In this document: positions 51,571 to 59,913 of the stretch, piece after piece
How positions within the stretch are numbered: the stretch's first letter is position 1
Layout: every line of letters starts with the position of its first letter
Assembly: GCA_037385045.1 (NCBI GenBank)
Contig: JARRNJ010000009.1
Location: 19,512-83,511 of the forward strand
Direction: 5' to 3'
Length of the DNA stretch: 64,000 bases
Source of the DNA: JARRNJ01 sp037385045
GTDB taxonomy: Bacteria > Pseudomonadota > Gammaproteobacteria > JASBUN01
Notes under the pieces: model-generated
What the model was told of the DNA's origin: nothing
What the model saw: only the letters and a program-made list of their open reading frames with translations
Database searches by the model: none
Program-made: the position numbers and the translations under genes

Positions 51571-51864
51571 TTGAGCGGACCGATCGTCTTCACCCGGACC
51601 ATGTGCCTTACCCGGGAGGATTTCCACCGCACCCTGCCTGCTGCGATCGGTGCCCTGCCCCATCAATGGGAAGGCGACCGCGTAAGCATCGTCGCCGATG
51701 GCGGGCAGGTCACGATCGCACTCACGGATCAGCCGGCGCGCGTGTTGGGCTCGCTGCGCCTTCCGGTGCTGGCGGTGGCGTTTCGTTTCCAGGGTTTCAC
51801 CCCGGCCGCAGTCGAGGCCTTCATGACCCGTTTCGATCGCCATTTTCAGCGCGGCGGCGGTTGA
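51571..51864 (+). CDS. Small protein at end of the AOR operon, unknown
   Basis: This is a product of about 97 residues with segments REDFHRTLPAAIGALP, VTIALTDQPARVLGSLRLP and FRFQGFTPAAVEAFMTRFDRHF, suggesting an alpha/beta fold. No known family is recognised. The start is uncertain: TTG at 51571 or ATG at 51601, neither with a clear ribosome site. It begins 16 bases after the MoaD-like gene in the same direction and ends 22 bases before the converging tamB. A role tied to AOR is by position only. Confidence 0.6.
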   Translation: MSGPIVFTRTMCLTREDFHRTLPAAIGALPHQWEGDRVSIVADGGQVTIALTDQPARVLGSLRLPVLAVAFRFQGFTPAAVEAFMTRFDRHFQRGGG

Positions 51865-51886
51865 TGCCGGCGCAACCGCCCACGGG

Positions 51887-54800
51887 TCAGTGGATGGTGT
51901 AGAACAGATCCACGCCCATTCGTGTTCCGGTCTCCGTCTGCAGCTGCAGGCGGCGGGTCAGATCGTAGCGCAACTGCAGCACTTCCGATTTCTCGAACAA
52001 ACCGATGGCATAGCGCAGATACAGCTTCGGCGACAGGTAGCGGCCCAACACCAGCTGGCTGGTCTCGGTTCCCGTCGTTCCAGGCGCGCGCTCGACGCCG
52101 ACCTCCTGCAGACCCAGCGCCGAACCGATGTCCTTGGCGATGGATTCGCCCCCGAACAACCCCAACGCGGTGGCCGCATCACGCAGTTGCTGCCCCTGGC
52201 TGGCGGAGGTCTCGTTCAGCGGCCGGCCGGTTACCAGATAGGAAAGCGTCTGGGAATCGGTCATGGCCGGGGTGGAAAACAGCTTCAGCTGCGGCTGCCT
52301 CAGCGTACCTGTTACGCCCACACCGGCGATCACCGGGCCGACGGTGCGGGTGGCCCGCACATCCAGGCCCGGATCGGTCACCACGCTGTCGGCGAAAATC
52401 AGGCGCCCGCGCTCGATGGTCAGGTTCTGGCCGTAGGCGCGATAGGTTCCGTCCTCGACGCCCAGTTGGCCGCGCCCCACCGTGAGTTTTTTCGGTTCGT
52501 CGATCAGCAACAGGTTGCCGGTCAGGCGGCCGCGCAACCCGAAGCCGTCGAACTTCACCTGATCCCCCAGGATCAGGCGCACCCGGGTGTGAATATCCCA
52601 ACGGCTTTGCGCCGCTGCCTGCCGCTCACCGTTCTTGCCTACGACAACCACGTCCTGTGACACCGCCACCGTGCCTTTGGGCAGTTCCTTCGGTTCGATG
52701 CGCCCGCGCGGCATGGTGATTTCGCCGCTCAGGTCGATACGCCGGCCGCGGATCTGCGCCTCCAGCTTGGGTGACACGTAAACCGACGCCTCGGGAATGT
52801 CGGCCACCTGGAAGTTCTTGCCTTCCAACTGCAGGCGCGTGGGCCACCCCTGCGCCGGATCCAGTTGCGTACGACCGGTGAAGCGCACGTCGCCGCCGCC
52901 GGATTGCGCCGATCCGCTGTAGGTGAGTTGCTGCTGTCCACCACTGACCTGGACATTCACAGCCTGAAGCCGCAGCCCCAGTGCGGGAATCTCCGCGTGC
53001 CCGCCCTGCAGCGTCGCCGTTCCCCGCAACAGCGGGCGACCGACGCTGCCCGACACGCCAAGGCGGGCGGCGAAAGCACCGGCGAGCTTCTTCGCTTGTG
53101 GAAACAAAGGCGCCAACATCGCCAGGCTCGGCAGCTTCGCCTCCAACTCGCCGGTCACCGCCTGGCTCTTCAGCGGCTTGGCGGGCTGCCATCCGGGCAT
53201 TTGCAGCCGACCCTTGAGATCGCCGTCCGCCTCCAACGGCAGTTGCAGCCGGAGCGTCGCGCCGCCCCCATCCACCTTGGCCTGCAGCTTCCCGGCGCCA
53301 AACCTCAGCGACTCCCGGTTGCCGGCCAGCTGATACGCCCATGAACCCGCCGAGTTGCTGAGTTGCGCATCGGCTTTAAGTCCCTTGCCCGGACCGTAGG
53401 CCGCCTGCAGATGTCCGCTAACGCGGCCGGTCAGGCGCGATTCCGGCGCCAGCAACGGTTGCAGCAGCGCCAGCGGGACACCGTCGGCATCGACCCGCCC
53501 GCTCCAGGCAACCTGGTCCTTGCGTCCCCCGGCGCACAATTTCGCCGTGTTTTGCCTCCAGCACCACGGACCCAACCGGACCTGGCTGCGGGCCAGTTCC
53601 AGGGGACCCGGAGCCGCCAGGTGCCAGGCGCCGACCGTCGCCAGGTCCACATCGGCCTGAGTCAACCGGCCGCGCCACTGTTGACCGTTGACCACGCCCC
53701 CGTCGACAGCCACGGCGACGTGCTGGCGGTCGGCATCCAATGTCAGCTGCAGGTGATGCCGGCCACCGGTCCCGCGGCCCTTGAGTTCGGCGCGGGACCA
53801 GTGCTGGCGGGGCAGCTCCAGTTTTCGGGCATCCACGCGGATATCAAACGGCGCCTTTTCGGTGGTGCCGAAATCGAACCTGGCGTCGACCGACTCGGCA
53901 CCATAGCCGTCGATGCGCAAACCACGCCCCTCCGCGGCTCCCTTGGCGCGTGGGGCGGCGAACGTTCCGTCGACCGTGCCGCTGGCGTGCAGCGATCCGG
54001 CTCCATCGGGCAGCACGGTTTTGAGGTCCGGGGCGTCGACCCGCCATTTCAGTTTCCAGGTGTCGGTGACGGCACCGTTCAGTCGGAGGTTGGCGCTACC
54101 CGAACGGGCATCCACGTCGATCGACTCCACGTGAGTGCCGCGCCAGGCGAACTTGCCCCGGGCGCTCACCGGATACTCACGCAACCGCCCGTTGAGCTTC
54201 TCCAGCGCCAACACGCCTGCGGTGCCTTTGGGGCCGCCGCTGCCATTGATGCGCAAAGCCGCCTGCAGGCGCCCCGGCCAGTCCGGCCACTGCCTGCCGG
54301 GATCAAGATCGGTGGCGGCAAGCTGCGTCGACCAGGTGAGCCTGGGACGCCAGGCCACACGGCCGCTGCCGTCGATTTGTCCGCCCAGGGTGGCAACCTG
54401 CAGCGCCGACACGGTCGCGCTCCGGGTACTTCCGGTACCGCGCACCGCAACCTGGGCAGCGGGGATCCGGCGCGCCTGTACCGCGGCGTTCAGCCGGAAC
54501 CGGTACTGTTCCGCGGTGCCGGCAATGCTGAAGCGCCCCTGCGGACTGGTCACCCGGCTGCTGTTGCCTTGCAGCGGCCAGGTCAGGGCGTGCCACTGCC
54601 CGGAAACATCGAAGGACACCGGCGACGTGTTCCAACCGGCTTCACCCGAGGCACTGAGCGTAGCCTCGGTACCCGTTTGATGCGCCTCGAATTGCTGCAA
54701 CCGGAGCCGCTGTCCTTCGACATGTACTTTTAAGGAACCGTCCAGCTGCCCCGTCTTGGCGGTCTCCACAACAACGGAACCGGAAATATCGAAAGCTTCG

Positions 54801-55645
54801 ATTCGCCCATTGCCGTGCAGTGTTGCCGTCAGCCGGCCCTGGGGCCAGGCTGGATTGAGCCGCGCCGGGTCCAGATCCTGCACCTGAAGATCAGCCTGCC
54901 AACGGGCTTGGTGCAACAGGTCGGTCAGCGTGCCCTGCAGCGACGAACGCAGCGTACCGCGGGTTTGCTGCGCCACCGTCAAATGCGCCACGGAACCCCC
55001 GAGCCGGGTGGTGCCCGCCAGGGTTCCAACGTCGTGCAGCCGGGTTTGCCAGTCCGCCTCCAGGTCGAGCGGATAATTCCCGCGCAGGGTGATCGAGCCC
55101 GACAAATGCACCCGCGTGTCGCCTCGCTCCACCTTTACCGACGCCAGGCGCAGCCGATCGCCCTGGACACCGGCCCGCAACGTCACAGCATCGAGCGTGG
55201 CCACCGGCTTGCCGTCGGCGCCCGTCACCTCAACGCCCCGCACTTCCGCCTGGTCGAGCGCGACGCTGACCGGGAGCACCACATGGGGCAGGGTTGCCGT
55301 CCCCGGCTTCGAAGCCGGGGACGCCGCGCGACGACGCACCTGCAGTCCGTTCAATTCCAGGTGGGTGACGTGCAGCCGGCCGTAAAGCAGCGCCGCCGGC
55401 CGCCATTGCCATTTGACACGCTTGACCTGCACCTGCACCGCCGGCGCGCGGTACCGCAGTCCGCCGATGTTGATCGTACCCAGCAACCGACCCTGCACGT
55501 CGGCCATCTGCAGCACCCCGCCGCCGGCCCGGGCCGCCCACTGCAGCGTCCAGCGCAACCCGGTGGTGGTCCCCCCCAGAAACGCCACGGCGGTGCCGAT
55601 CAGCGCCAGGAGCATCAACACGGCGATGAGCACACGGCGCTTCAT
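51887..55645 (-). CDS. tamB: Translocation and assembly module subunit TamB
   Basis: This is a 1252-residue protein with an N-terminal membrane anchor (VLIAVLMLLALIGTAVAF). A very long repetitive beta-strand body follows, of the bridge-like lipid-transfer type. The C-terminal DUF490 domain has RGRIEPKELPKG, GQLGVEDGTYRAYGQNL and LSYLVTGRPLNE near the end. TamB spans the periplasm from the inner membrane to TamA and aids outer-membrane protein insertion and phospholipid movement. The ATG overlaps the tamA stop by four bases, so the pair is coupled. Confidence 0.95.
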   Translation of the reverse strand: MKRRVLIAVLMLLALIGTAVAFLGGTTTGLRWTLQWAARAGGGVLQMADVQGRLLGTINIGGLRYRAPAVQVQVKRVKWQWRPAALLYGRLHVTHLELNGLQVRRRAASPASKPGTATLPHVVLPVSVALDQAEVRGVEVTGADGKPVATLDAVTLRAGVQGDRLRLASVKVERGDTRVHLSGSITLRGNYPLDLEADWQTRLHDVGTLAGTTRLGGSVAHLTVAQQTRGTLRSSLQGTLTDLLHQARWQADLQVQDLDPARLNPAWPQGRLTATLHGNGRIEAFDISGSVVVETAKTGQLDGSLKVHVEGQRLRLQQFEAHQTGTEATLSASGEAGWNTSPVSFDVSGQWHALTWPLQGNSSRVTSPQGRFSIAGTAEQYRFRLNAAVQARRIPAAQVAVRGTGSTRSATVSALQVATLGGQIDGSGRVAWRPRLTWSTQLAATDLDPGRQWPDWPGRLQAALRINGSGGPKGTAGVLALEKLNGRLREYPVSARGKFAWRGTHVESIDVDARSGSANLRLNGAVTDTWKLKWRVDAPDLKTVLPDGAGSLHASGTVDGTFAAPRAKGAAEGRGLRIDGYGAESVDARFDFGTTEKAPFDIRVDARKLELPRQHWSRAELKGRGTGGRHHLQLTLDADRQHVAVAVDGGVVNGQQWRGRLTQADVDLATVGAWHLAAPGPLELARSQVRLGPWCWRQNTAKLCAGGRKDQVAWSGRVDADGVPLALLQPLLAPESRLTGRVSGHLQAAYGPGKGLKADAQLSNSAGSWAYQLAGNRESLRFGAGKLQAKVDGGGATLRLQLPLEADGDLKGRLQMPGWQPAKPLKSQAVTGELEAKLPSLAMLAPLFPQAKKLAGAFAARLGVSGSVGRPLLRGTATLQGGHAEIPALGLRLQAVNVQVSGGQQQLTYSGSAQSGGGDVRFTGRTQLDPAQGWPTRLQLEGKNFQVADIPEASVYVSPKLEAQIRGRRIDLSGEITMPRGRIEPKELPKGTVAVSQDVVVVGKNGERQAAAQSRWDIHTRVRLILGDQVKFDGFGLRGRLTGNLLLIDEPKKLTVGRGQLGVEDGTYRAYGQNLTIERGRLIFADSVVTDPGLDVRATRTVGPVIAGVGVTGTLRQPQLKLFSTPAMTDSQTLSYLVTGRPLNETSASQGQQLRDAATALGLFGGESIAKDIGSALGLQEVGVERAPGTTGTETSQLVLGRYLSPKLYLRYAIGLFEKSEVLQLRYDLTRRLQLQTETGTRMGVDLFYTIH

Positions 55646-57372
55646 AGGTCCGGTCCCACCGTCACGTGCAGGCGGAACGGCGTCCCCGGCTGGCTCAACG
55701 CCCAGGCGAAGTCGACCCGCACCGGGCCCAGCGGCGAGCGCCAACGGACGCCGAAGCCGGCGCCCCGCGCGAAGTGCACGTTGGCGTTGTTGAAGGCGTT
55801 GCCGACATCATAGAACAGCGCCCCGCTCCATTTGCCGAACAGGTGCCGGTCGTACTCGAGGCTGCCCACTGCGAGGTAACGCCCGCCCACCACCGCGCCG
55901 GTGGCGTCCGTGGGCCCCAGCTGCTCGTAGCCGTAGCCGCGCACGCTCTGGTCGCCGCCGGCAAAGAAGCGTTTGGACGCCGGCAGTTTGTCGAACGATG
56001 AGGTCCAGGTTGCGCCCAGTTCGGCGCGCGCGATCACCTGGTTCCCGGTCCCGAAGCTGCGCACCCATTTGCCGGCGGCGTGGGCCTGTACGAAGCTGAC
56101 ATCGGACAGCATCGCAGCCGAGCTGCCCTTCAGGTCGAGCTGCAGGCGGTTGCCGCGCGTGGGGTAAATGGGGTCATCGGCGCGCATCCGGGTCCAGGTG
56201 ACCGAGGGGTACAGCAACTTGCTGGAGCTGCCCCCGGTGGCAAGTTCGTAGCGCTCCACTTCGTAGTGCAGGCCCATCACCTCGCGCCAGCTGCCGCGGG
56301 TACCGGTACGCGAGGCGCCGATCTGCCAGATGCGGCTGATGCGGCTCTTGGTGTCCTCGTTCTTGAGACCCGCCTCAAACGTGAGCTGCTCGGTGGTGGG
56401 GTGCTGCAGGGGAATGGTGTAACCCACCGTGGCGCTGTTGAGGTATTGCGACAGGCGGACATCGGCGGTACCCACGTGGCCGCGGCGGTTGAGCAGGCGC
56501 CAGAACTGGAAGGTGAGCCGGGCGCCGGTGTCGGTGCCGTAGCCGACGCCGATCTTGTAGCGCTGCCTACGCCGCGGACTCAGGGTGACCACGACGGGAA
56601 CCGCTGTGCCCCTGGCCTCCCGGCGATGGGGTTCGACATCCACCTGGGAAAAATAGCCGCTGTCGCTCAGGGCGCTGTACAGCTGCAGCAGTTTCGCGGT
56701 GCTGAAGTCGTCCCCCTGCTTGAACGGGACATAGCGGTAAAGCAGCTTTTCGCGCACCGTGTAGGTGGTCTGCTTGAAGGTCACCGGACCGAAGGTGTAG
56801 CGGGGTCCGGTATTCAGGCGCAGGGTCACCGTCGCCTGATACGGTTGCAACTGCACCCGTACCTGGTGCCGATCCAGGTCCGCATCCAGGTAACCGAGGC
56901 CGCGGGCCTGCCGCTGCAGCAGCTGCTTGGCCTGATCGTAGTCGGCATGCCGCAAGACGTCTCCCCGGTGCAGGGGAAGCTTCTTTACAACGTCCTTCAT
57001 TTCGGGATTCCTGGCCCCCGGGCCAGCGATATCGACGTGCATGGCCGCAATCCGGACCGCCGGGCCCGGATCGATGCGGTAGTCGGCAACCAGTTTGTCT
57101 CCCTCGGCGGTAAGCGACGCGCGCACCGTGGCCTTGTAGTAGCCGAACGGTTCCAGGGCCCTTTTGATCTCCCGCGGCGCGCGCGCGTTCAGCTCGCGAA
57201 CCCGGCTCTCCAGCACATCAGGATTCTTGGTTTCGCGCTCGATGGCGAGATAGGCGCGCACATTGCTCAATGCCTCGCCCTCGACGCCCGTGACCCGGAC
57301 CTCCACCTGGACCGCGACGGCCATCGGGATCCAGCACAGGCACAGCACCGCGAGGCACGCCCGGAAAACCAT
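55642..57372 (-). CDS. tamA: Translocation and assembly module outer-membrane protein TamA
   Basis: This 576-residue Omp85-family protein has a signal peptide (LAVLCLCWIPMAVAVQ). Three POTRA-like domains lie at about 22-280, and a C-terminal beta-barrel with the substrate-loop motif RRFFAGGDQSVRGYGYEQLGP split around residue 465 and a final VRVDFAWALSQP strand. The barrel end is Leu rather than Phe. With TamB it forms the TAM complex. It is transcribed just before tamB; its own promoter must lie in 57373-57640, divergent from the arsenic operon. Confidence 0.95.
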   Translation of the reverse strand: MVFRACLAVLCLCWIPMAVAVQVEVRVTGVEGEALSNVRAYLAIERETKNPDVLESRVRELNARAPREIKRALEPFGYYKATVRASLTAEGDKLVADYRIDPGPAVRIAAMHVDIAGPGARNPEMKDVVKKLPLHRGDVLRHADYDQAKQLLQRQARGLGYLDADLDRHQVRVQLQPYQATVTLRLNTGPRYTFGPVTFKQTTYTVREKLLYRYVPFKQGDDFSTAKLLQLYSALSDSGYFSQVDVEPHRREARGTAVPVVVTLSPRRRQRYKIGVGYGTDTGARLTFQFWRLLNRRGHVGTADVRLSQYLNSATVGYTIPLQHPTTEQLTFEAGLKNEDTKSRISRIWQIGASRTGTRGSWREVMGLHYEVERYELATGGSSSKLLYPSVTWTRMRADDPIYPTRGNRLQLDLKGSSAAMLSDVSFVQAHAAGKWVRSFGTGNQVIARAELGATWTSSFDKLPASKRFFAGGDQSVRGYGYEQLGPTDATGAVVGGRYLAVGSLEYDRHLFGKWSGALFYDVGNAFNNANVHFARGAGFGVRWRSPLGPVRVDFAWALSQPGTPFRLHVTVGPDL

Positions 57373-57641
57373 CTACGATGTTCCTTGACACGGACACCCC
57401 GAAACCGGGCGCCAGGGTCGGGGGGAATTGACCCGCGCCGGGCCTTCCCGACGGCACCCCGATCGGGGCGCGGCGAAGTGCCCGCAGCTGGCGGTTGTGC
57501 GCACCAAACTCAAACCGGCGATACCGTTGCCATTGATAACAGTTTAGAGCACGGCGCCGAACGCCCGGGGCCAGGACCCGGCGCCGCGGGGGAAACGCCG
57601 GGCCCGATCCCGGGATCCCAACCAAGCCAGATTATATTCGC

Positions 57642-57670
57642 TTGACGGTATATATGGCTTTCCGTATATT
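57642..57670 (+). promoter_or_regulatory. Sigma-70 promoter and ArsR operator of the arsenic operon
   Basis: TTGACG (57642-57647) and TATATT (57665-57670) are separated by exactly 17 bases. Within and next to the spacer, TATATGG (57651-57657) and CCGTATA (57662-57668) form a near-perfect dyad (six of seven). An ArsR dimer bound there would block polymerase. The predicted transcription start is at or within a base or two of the arsR ATG (57678). The 269 bases before it (57373-57641) hold no gene. Confidence 0.65.
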
Positions 57671-57677
57671 TGCTCCC

Positions 57678-58031
57678 ATGAACATAACGCCCGAATCCCT
57701 GTTCGCCGCCCTGACCCATCCGCTGCGCCTGCGCGCGGTGGTGCTCCTGGCGGGCGAAGACGAATTGTGCGTGTGTGAGCTCACCCATGTACTCGACGCC
57801 GCACAGCCGACGGTTTCCCGCCACCTCGCCCAGCTGCGTGAAGCGGGTGTGGTGGAGGACCGGCGCCAGGGATTGTGGATCTACTATCACCTGCACCCCC
57901 GGCTGCCCGACTGGGCGCTGGCGGTGATCCGGGAAACCGCCGCCGGCGTGGGCAGGGGCACGCCGTTTGCCGCCGACCGCGAGTCGTTGGCCGCCATGCC
58001 CGACCGGCCCGGCGGACGCTGCTGCGCCTGA
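57678..58031 (+). CDS. arsR: Arsenic-responsive repressor ArsR
   Basis: The 117-residue winged-helix repressor is of the ArsR/SmtB family. The alpha-3 metal motif ELCVCEL holds the Cys-x-Cys that binds As(III) in Escherichia coli ArsR, followed by the recognition helix AQPTVSRHLAQLREAG. A C-terminal extension ends GGRCCA, with extra cysteines. The ATG at 57678 is chosen by alignment of MNITPESLFAALTHPLRLR with family starts. It has no ribosome site and lies where transcription should begin, so it may be a leaderless mRNA. It heads arsI, arsC, the MBL protein and acr3. Confidence 0.92.
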   Translation: MNITPESLFAALTHPLRLRAVVLLAGEDELCVCELTHVLDAAQPTVSRHLAQLREAGVVEDRRQGLWIYYHLHPRLPDWALAVIRETAAGVGRGTPFAADRESLAAMPDRPGGRCCA

Positions 58032-58080
58032 ATTCCACTCAACCCGGTCCGACCCCTCAATCACCTTTGGAGCCCATGCC

Positions 58081-58521
58081 ATGAGCCGATTCCATGTCCA
58101 TATCGCGGTCGACGATCTCGACCGCAACGTCGCCTTCTACTCCGCCGTGTTCGGCGTTGATCCGTCGGTGGTCAAGGCCGACTACGCCAAGTGGCAGCTG
58201 GACGATCCGCGCATCAACTTCGCCATCTCCACCCGCGGCCGGCACCCGGGCCTTGATCACGTGGGTATCCAGGCCGACAGCGACGCCGAGCTTGCCGCCG
58301 TCCGGCAGCGCCTCGACGCCGCCGGCATTCAGGGCCTGGAGCAATCCGCCACCACCTGTTGCTACGCCGAATCCGACAAGTACTGGACCGTGGATCCGCA
58401 GGGCATCGCCTGGGAAACATTCCACACTTTGAGCGAGGCCCCGGTGTTCGGTGAAAGCAGCGAACAGGCCGGTGACAGCGGCGCCTGCTGCACGCCCAAC
58501 CTGTCCGGCTGCTGCAGCTGA
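58081..58521 (+). CDS. arsI: ArsI-like C-As lyase (glyoxalase/VOC fold)
   Basis: This 146-residue VOC-fold protein opens RFHVHIAVDDLDRNVAFYS, with KWQLDDPRINFAIS and GLDHVGIQADSD. The arsenic-binding pair SATTCCYAESDKYW and DPQGIAWE follow. The Cys-Cys within TTCCYA distinguishes ArsI/CadI proteins, which break carbon-arsenic bonds of methylarsenite. The tail is Cys-rich (GACC...GCCS), possibly for As(III) handoff. The ATG at 58081 follows the arsR stop by 49 bases. A related role in cadmium binding (CadI) is the main alternative, less likely in this operon. Confidence 0.88.
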   Translation: MSRFHVHIAVDDLDRNVAFYSAVFGVDPSVVKADYAKWQLDDPRINFAISTRGRHPGLDHVGIQADSDAELAAVRQRLDAAGIQGLEQSATTCCYAESDKYWTVDPQGIAWETFHTLSEAPVFGESSEQAGDSGACCTPNLSGCCS

Positions 58522-58531
58522 GGGTGATGAC

Positions 58532-58966
58532 ATGAATCTGTTGTTCTTGTGTACCGGCAATTCCTGCCGCTCGCAAATGGCCGAGGGCTGGGCTCGAAGC
58601 CTGGGCCCGCAATGGCTGCAGGCGGAATCCGCGGGCATCGAAGCCCATGGCAAGAACCCGCGCGCCATTGCGGTCATGAAAGAAGCGGGCATCGACATTT
58701 CACAGCAGGAATCGACCCGGGTCACTGAAGACATGCTCCATCACGCCGATCTGGTGGTTACCGTCTGCGGTCATGCCGACGAGCACTGCCCGGTGCTGCC
58801 GGCCGGCACCCGCAAGGAACACTGGCCACTGGAGGATCCCGCCAAAGCCACCGGCAGCGAGGAAGAGATCCTGGCCCGGTTCCGTGCCACCCGCGACGAA
58901 GTACGCCGGCGTGTCGCCGATCTCGTCGCCCGTCTCGGGGAGCACGAACATGTGCCCACGCGTTGA
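58532..58966 (+). CDS. arsC: Arsenate reductase, low-molecular-weight phosphatase type
   Basis: This 144-residue protein has the phosphatase-like P-loop C7-TGNSCR with nucleophile Cys7. The redox pair Cys79 and Cys86 (VTVCGHADEHCP) has the seven-residue spacing of thioredoxin-linked ArsC. It reduces arsenate to arsenite for export by Acr3. GAGGG lies upstream of the ATG, 10 bases after arsI. Its last 17 bases overlap the start of the metallo-beta-lactamase-fold gene in a different frame. Confidence 0.95.
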   Translation: MNLLFLCTGNSCRSQMAEGWARSLGPQWLQAESAGIEAHGKNPRAIAVMKEAGIDISQQESTRVTEDMLHHADLVVTVCGHADEHCPVLPAGTRKEHWPLEDPAKATGSEEEILARFRATRDEVRRRVADLVARLGEHEHVPTR

Positions 58967-59912
58967 CCGGCTCGCCGCCGGGGCCTTGCTGCTGCTCCTG
59001 GCGGCGGCGTGCACGCCAGCCCTGGCGTTCGAGCTTACACCGCAACCGGTAGCCGACGGCGTTTTCGCACTCGTCGGCCCCACCGGACCGCGTACGTATC
59101 AAAACTATGGCCTCAACGACAACCTGGGCTTCGTGGTCACCGGACAGGGCGTTCTGCTGATCGACTCCGGCGCCACAGTCCAGACCGGCCCGATGATCGA
59201 GCGCGCGGTACGCAGTGTGACCGACCAACCCGTTCGCTGGGTCGTCAACACCGGCAGCCAGGACCACCGCTGGCTCGGCAACGCCTATTTCGCCGACCGC
59301 GGTGCCCAGCTGATCGCGCTGGCGCGCACCGTCAGAACCCAGCGCCAGTACGCCAGCGAAGAGCTGGCCGCGCTGCGCCGGGTGCTCAAGGACCGGGCCG
59401 ACAGCACCCGCCCCGTATCGGCGCCGCAGCCATTGCCGGGCAACCAGGCCAGGCTCAAGCTGGGCGGCGTTGTCGTGGAACTGCACTGGTTCGGCGACGC
59501 CCACTTTCCCGGCGACGCGGTGGTCTGGCTGCCGCAATCGCAGGTCATGTTCAGCGGCGACCTGATCTACGTGGACCGCATGCTCGGCGTCATGCCTTCC
59601 AGTCACACGGTGAGCTGGCGCCAGGCGTTCCACCGCGCCATGGACACCCTCGATCCCCGCATCATCGTGCCCGGTCACGGTGCCGTATGCGACGCCGCCA
59701 AGGCGCGGCGCGACACCGGCGACTACCTGGACTGGCTGGTGGCGGAGGTGCAACCGGCGGTGGAGCGCTGGGACGGCCTCGAAGCCACCGTGGAGCGTCT
59801 CGGCAGGACGAAGCGCTGGGCCTATCTAGAGCATTTCGACACCCTGCACCGCAACAACATCAACCGCACCTATGTGCAACTGGAAAACGGCCAAACCGGA
59901 GAGACACCCTGA
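58950..59912 (+). CDS. Secreted metallo-beta-lactamase-fold protein inside the arsenic operon
   Basis: This 320-residue protein has an N-terminal signal (LAAGALLLLLAAACTPALAF); a Cys after LAAA makes a lipoprotein possible, though the lipobox is not ideal. The MBL fold shows NLGFVVTGQGVLLIDSGAT, the altered metal loop NTGSQDHRWLGN, a conserved His-Phe-Pro-Gly-Asp and FSGDLIYVDRMLG, and PGHGAVCD. The usual HxHxDH is reduced to Q-D-H, as in SoxH- or quinoprotein-relay-like members. The substrate is unknown. It overlaps arsC by 17 bases and ends one base before acr3, so it is a true operon member. Confidence 0.8.
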   Translation: MCPRVDRLAAGALLLLLAAACTPALAFELTPQPVADGVFALVGPTGPRTYQNYGLNDNLGFVVTGQGVLLIDSGATVQTGPMIERAVRSVTDQPVRWVVNTGSQDHRWLGNAYFADRGAQLIALARTVRTQRQYASEELAALRRVLKDRADSTRPVSAPQPLPGNQARLKLGGVVVELHWFGDAHFPGDAVVWLPQSQVMFSGDLIYVDRMLGVMPSSHTVSWRQAFHRAMDTLDPRIIVPGHGAVCDAAKARRDTGDYLDWLVAEVQPAVERWDGLEATVERLGRTKRWAYLEHFDTLHRNNINRTYVQLENGQTGETP

Positions 59913-59913
59913 C

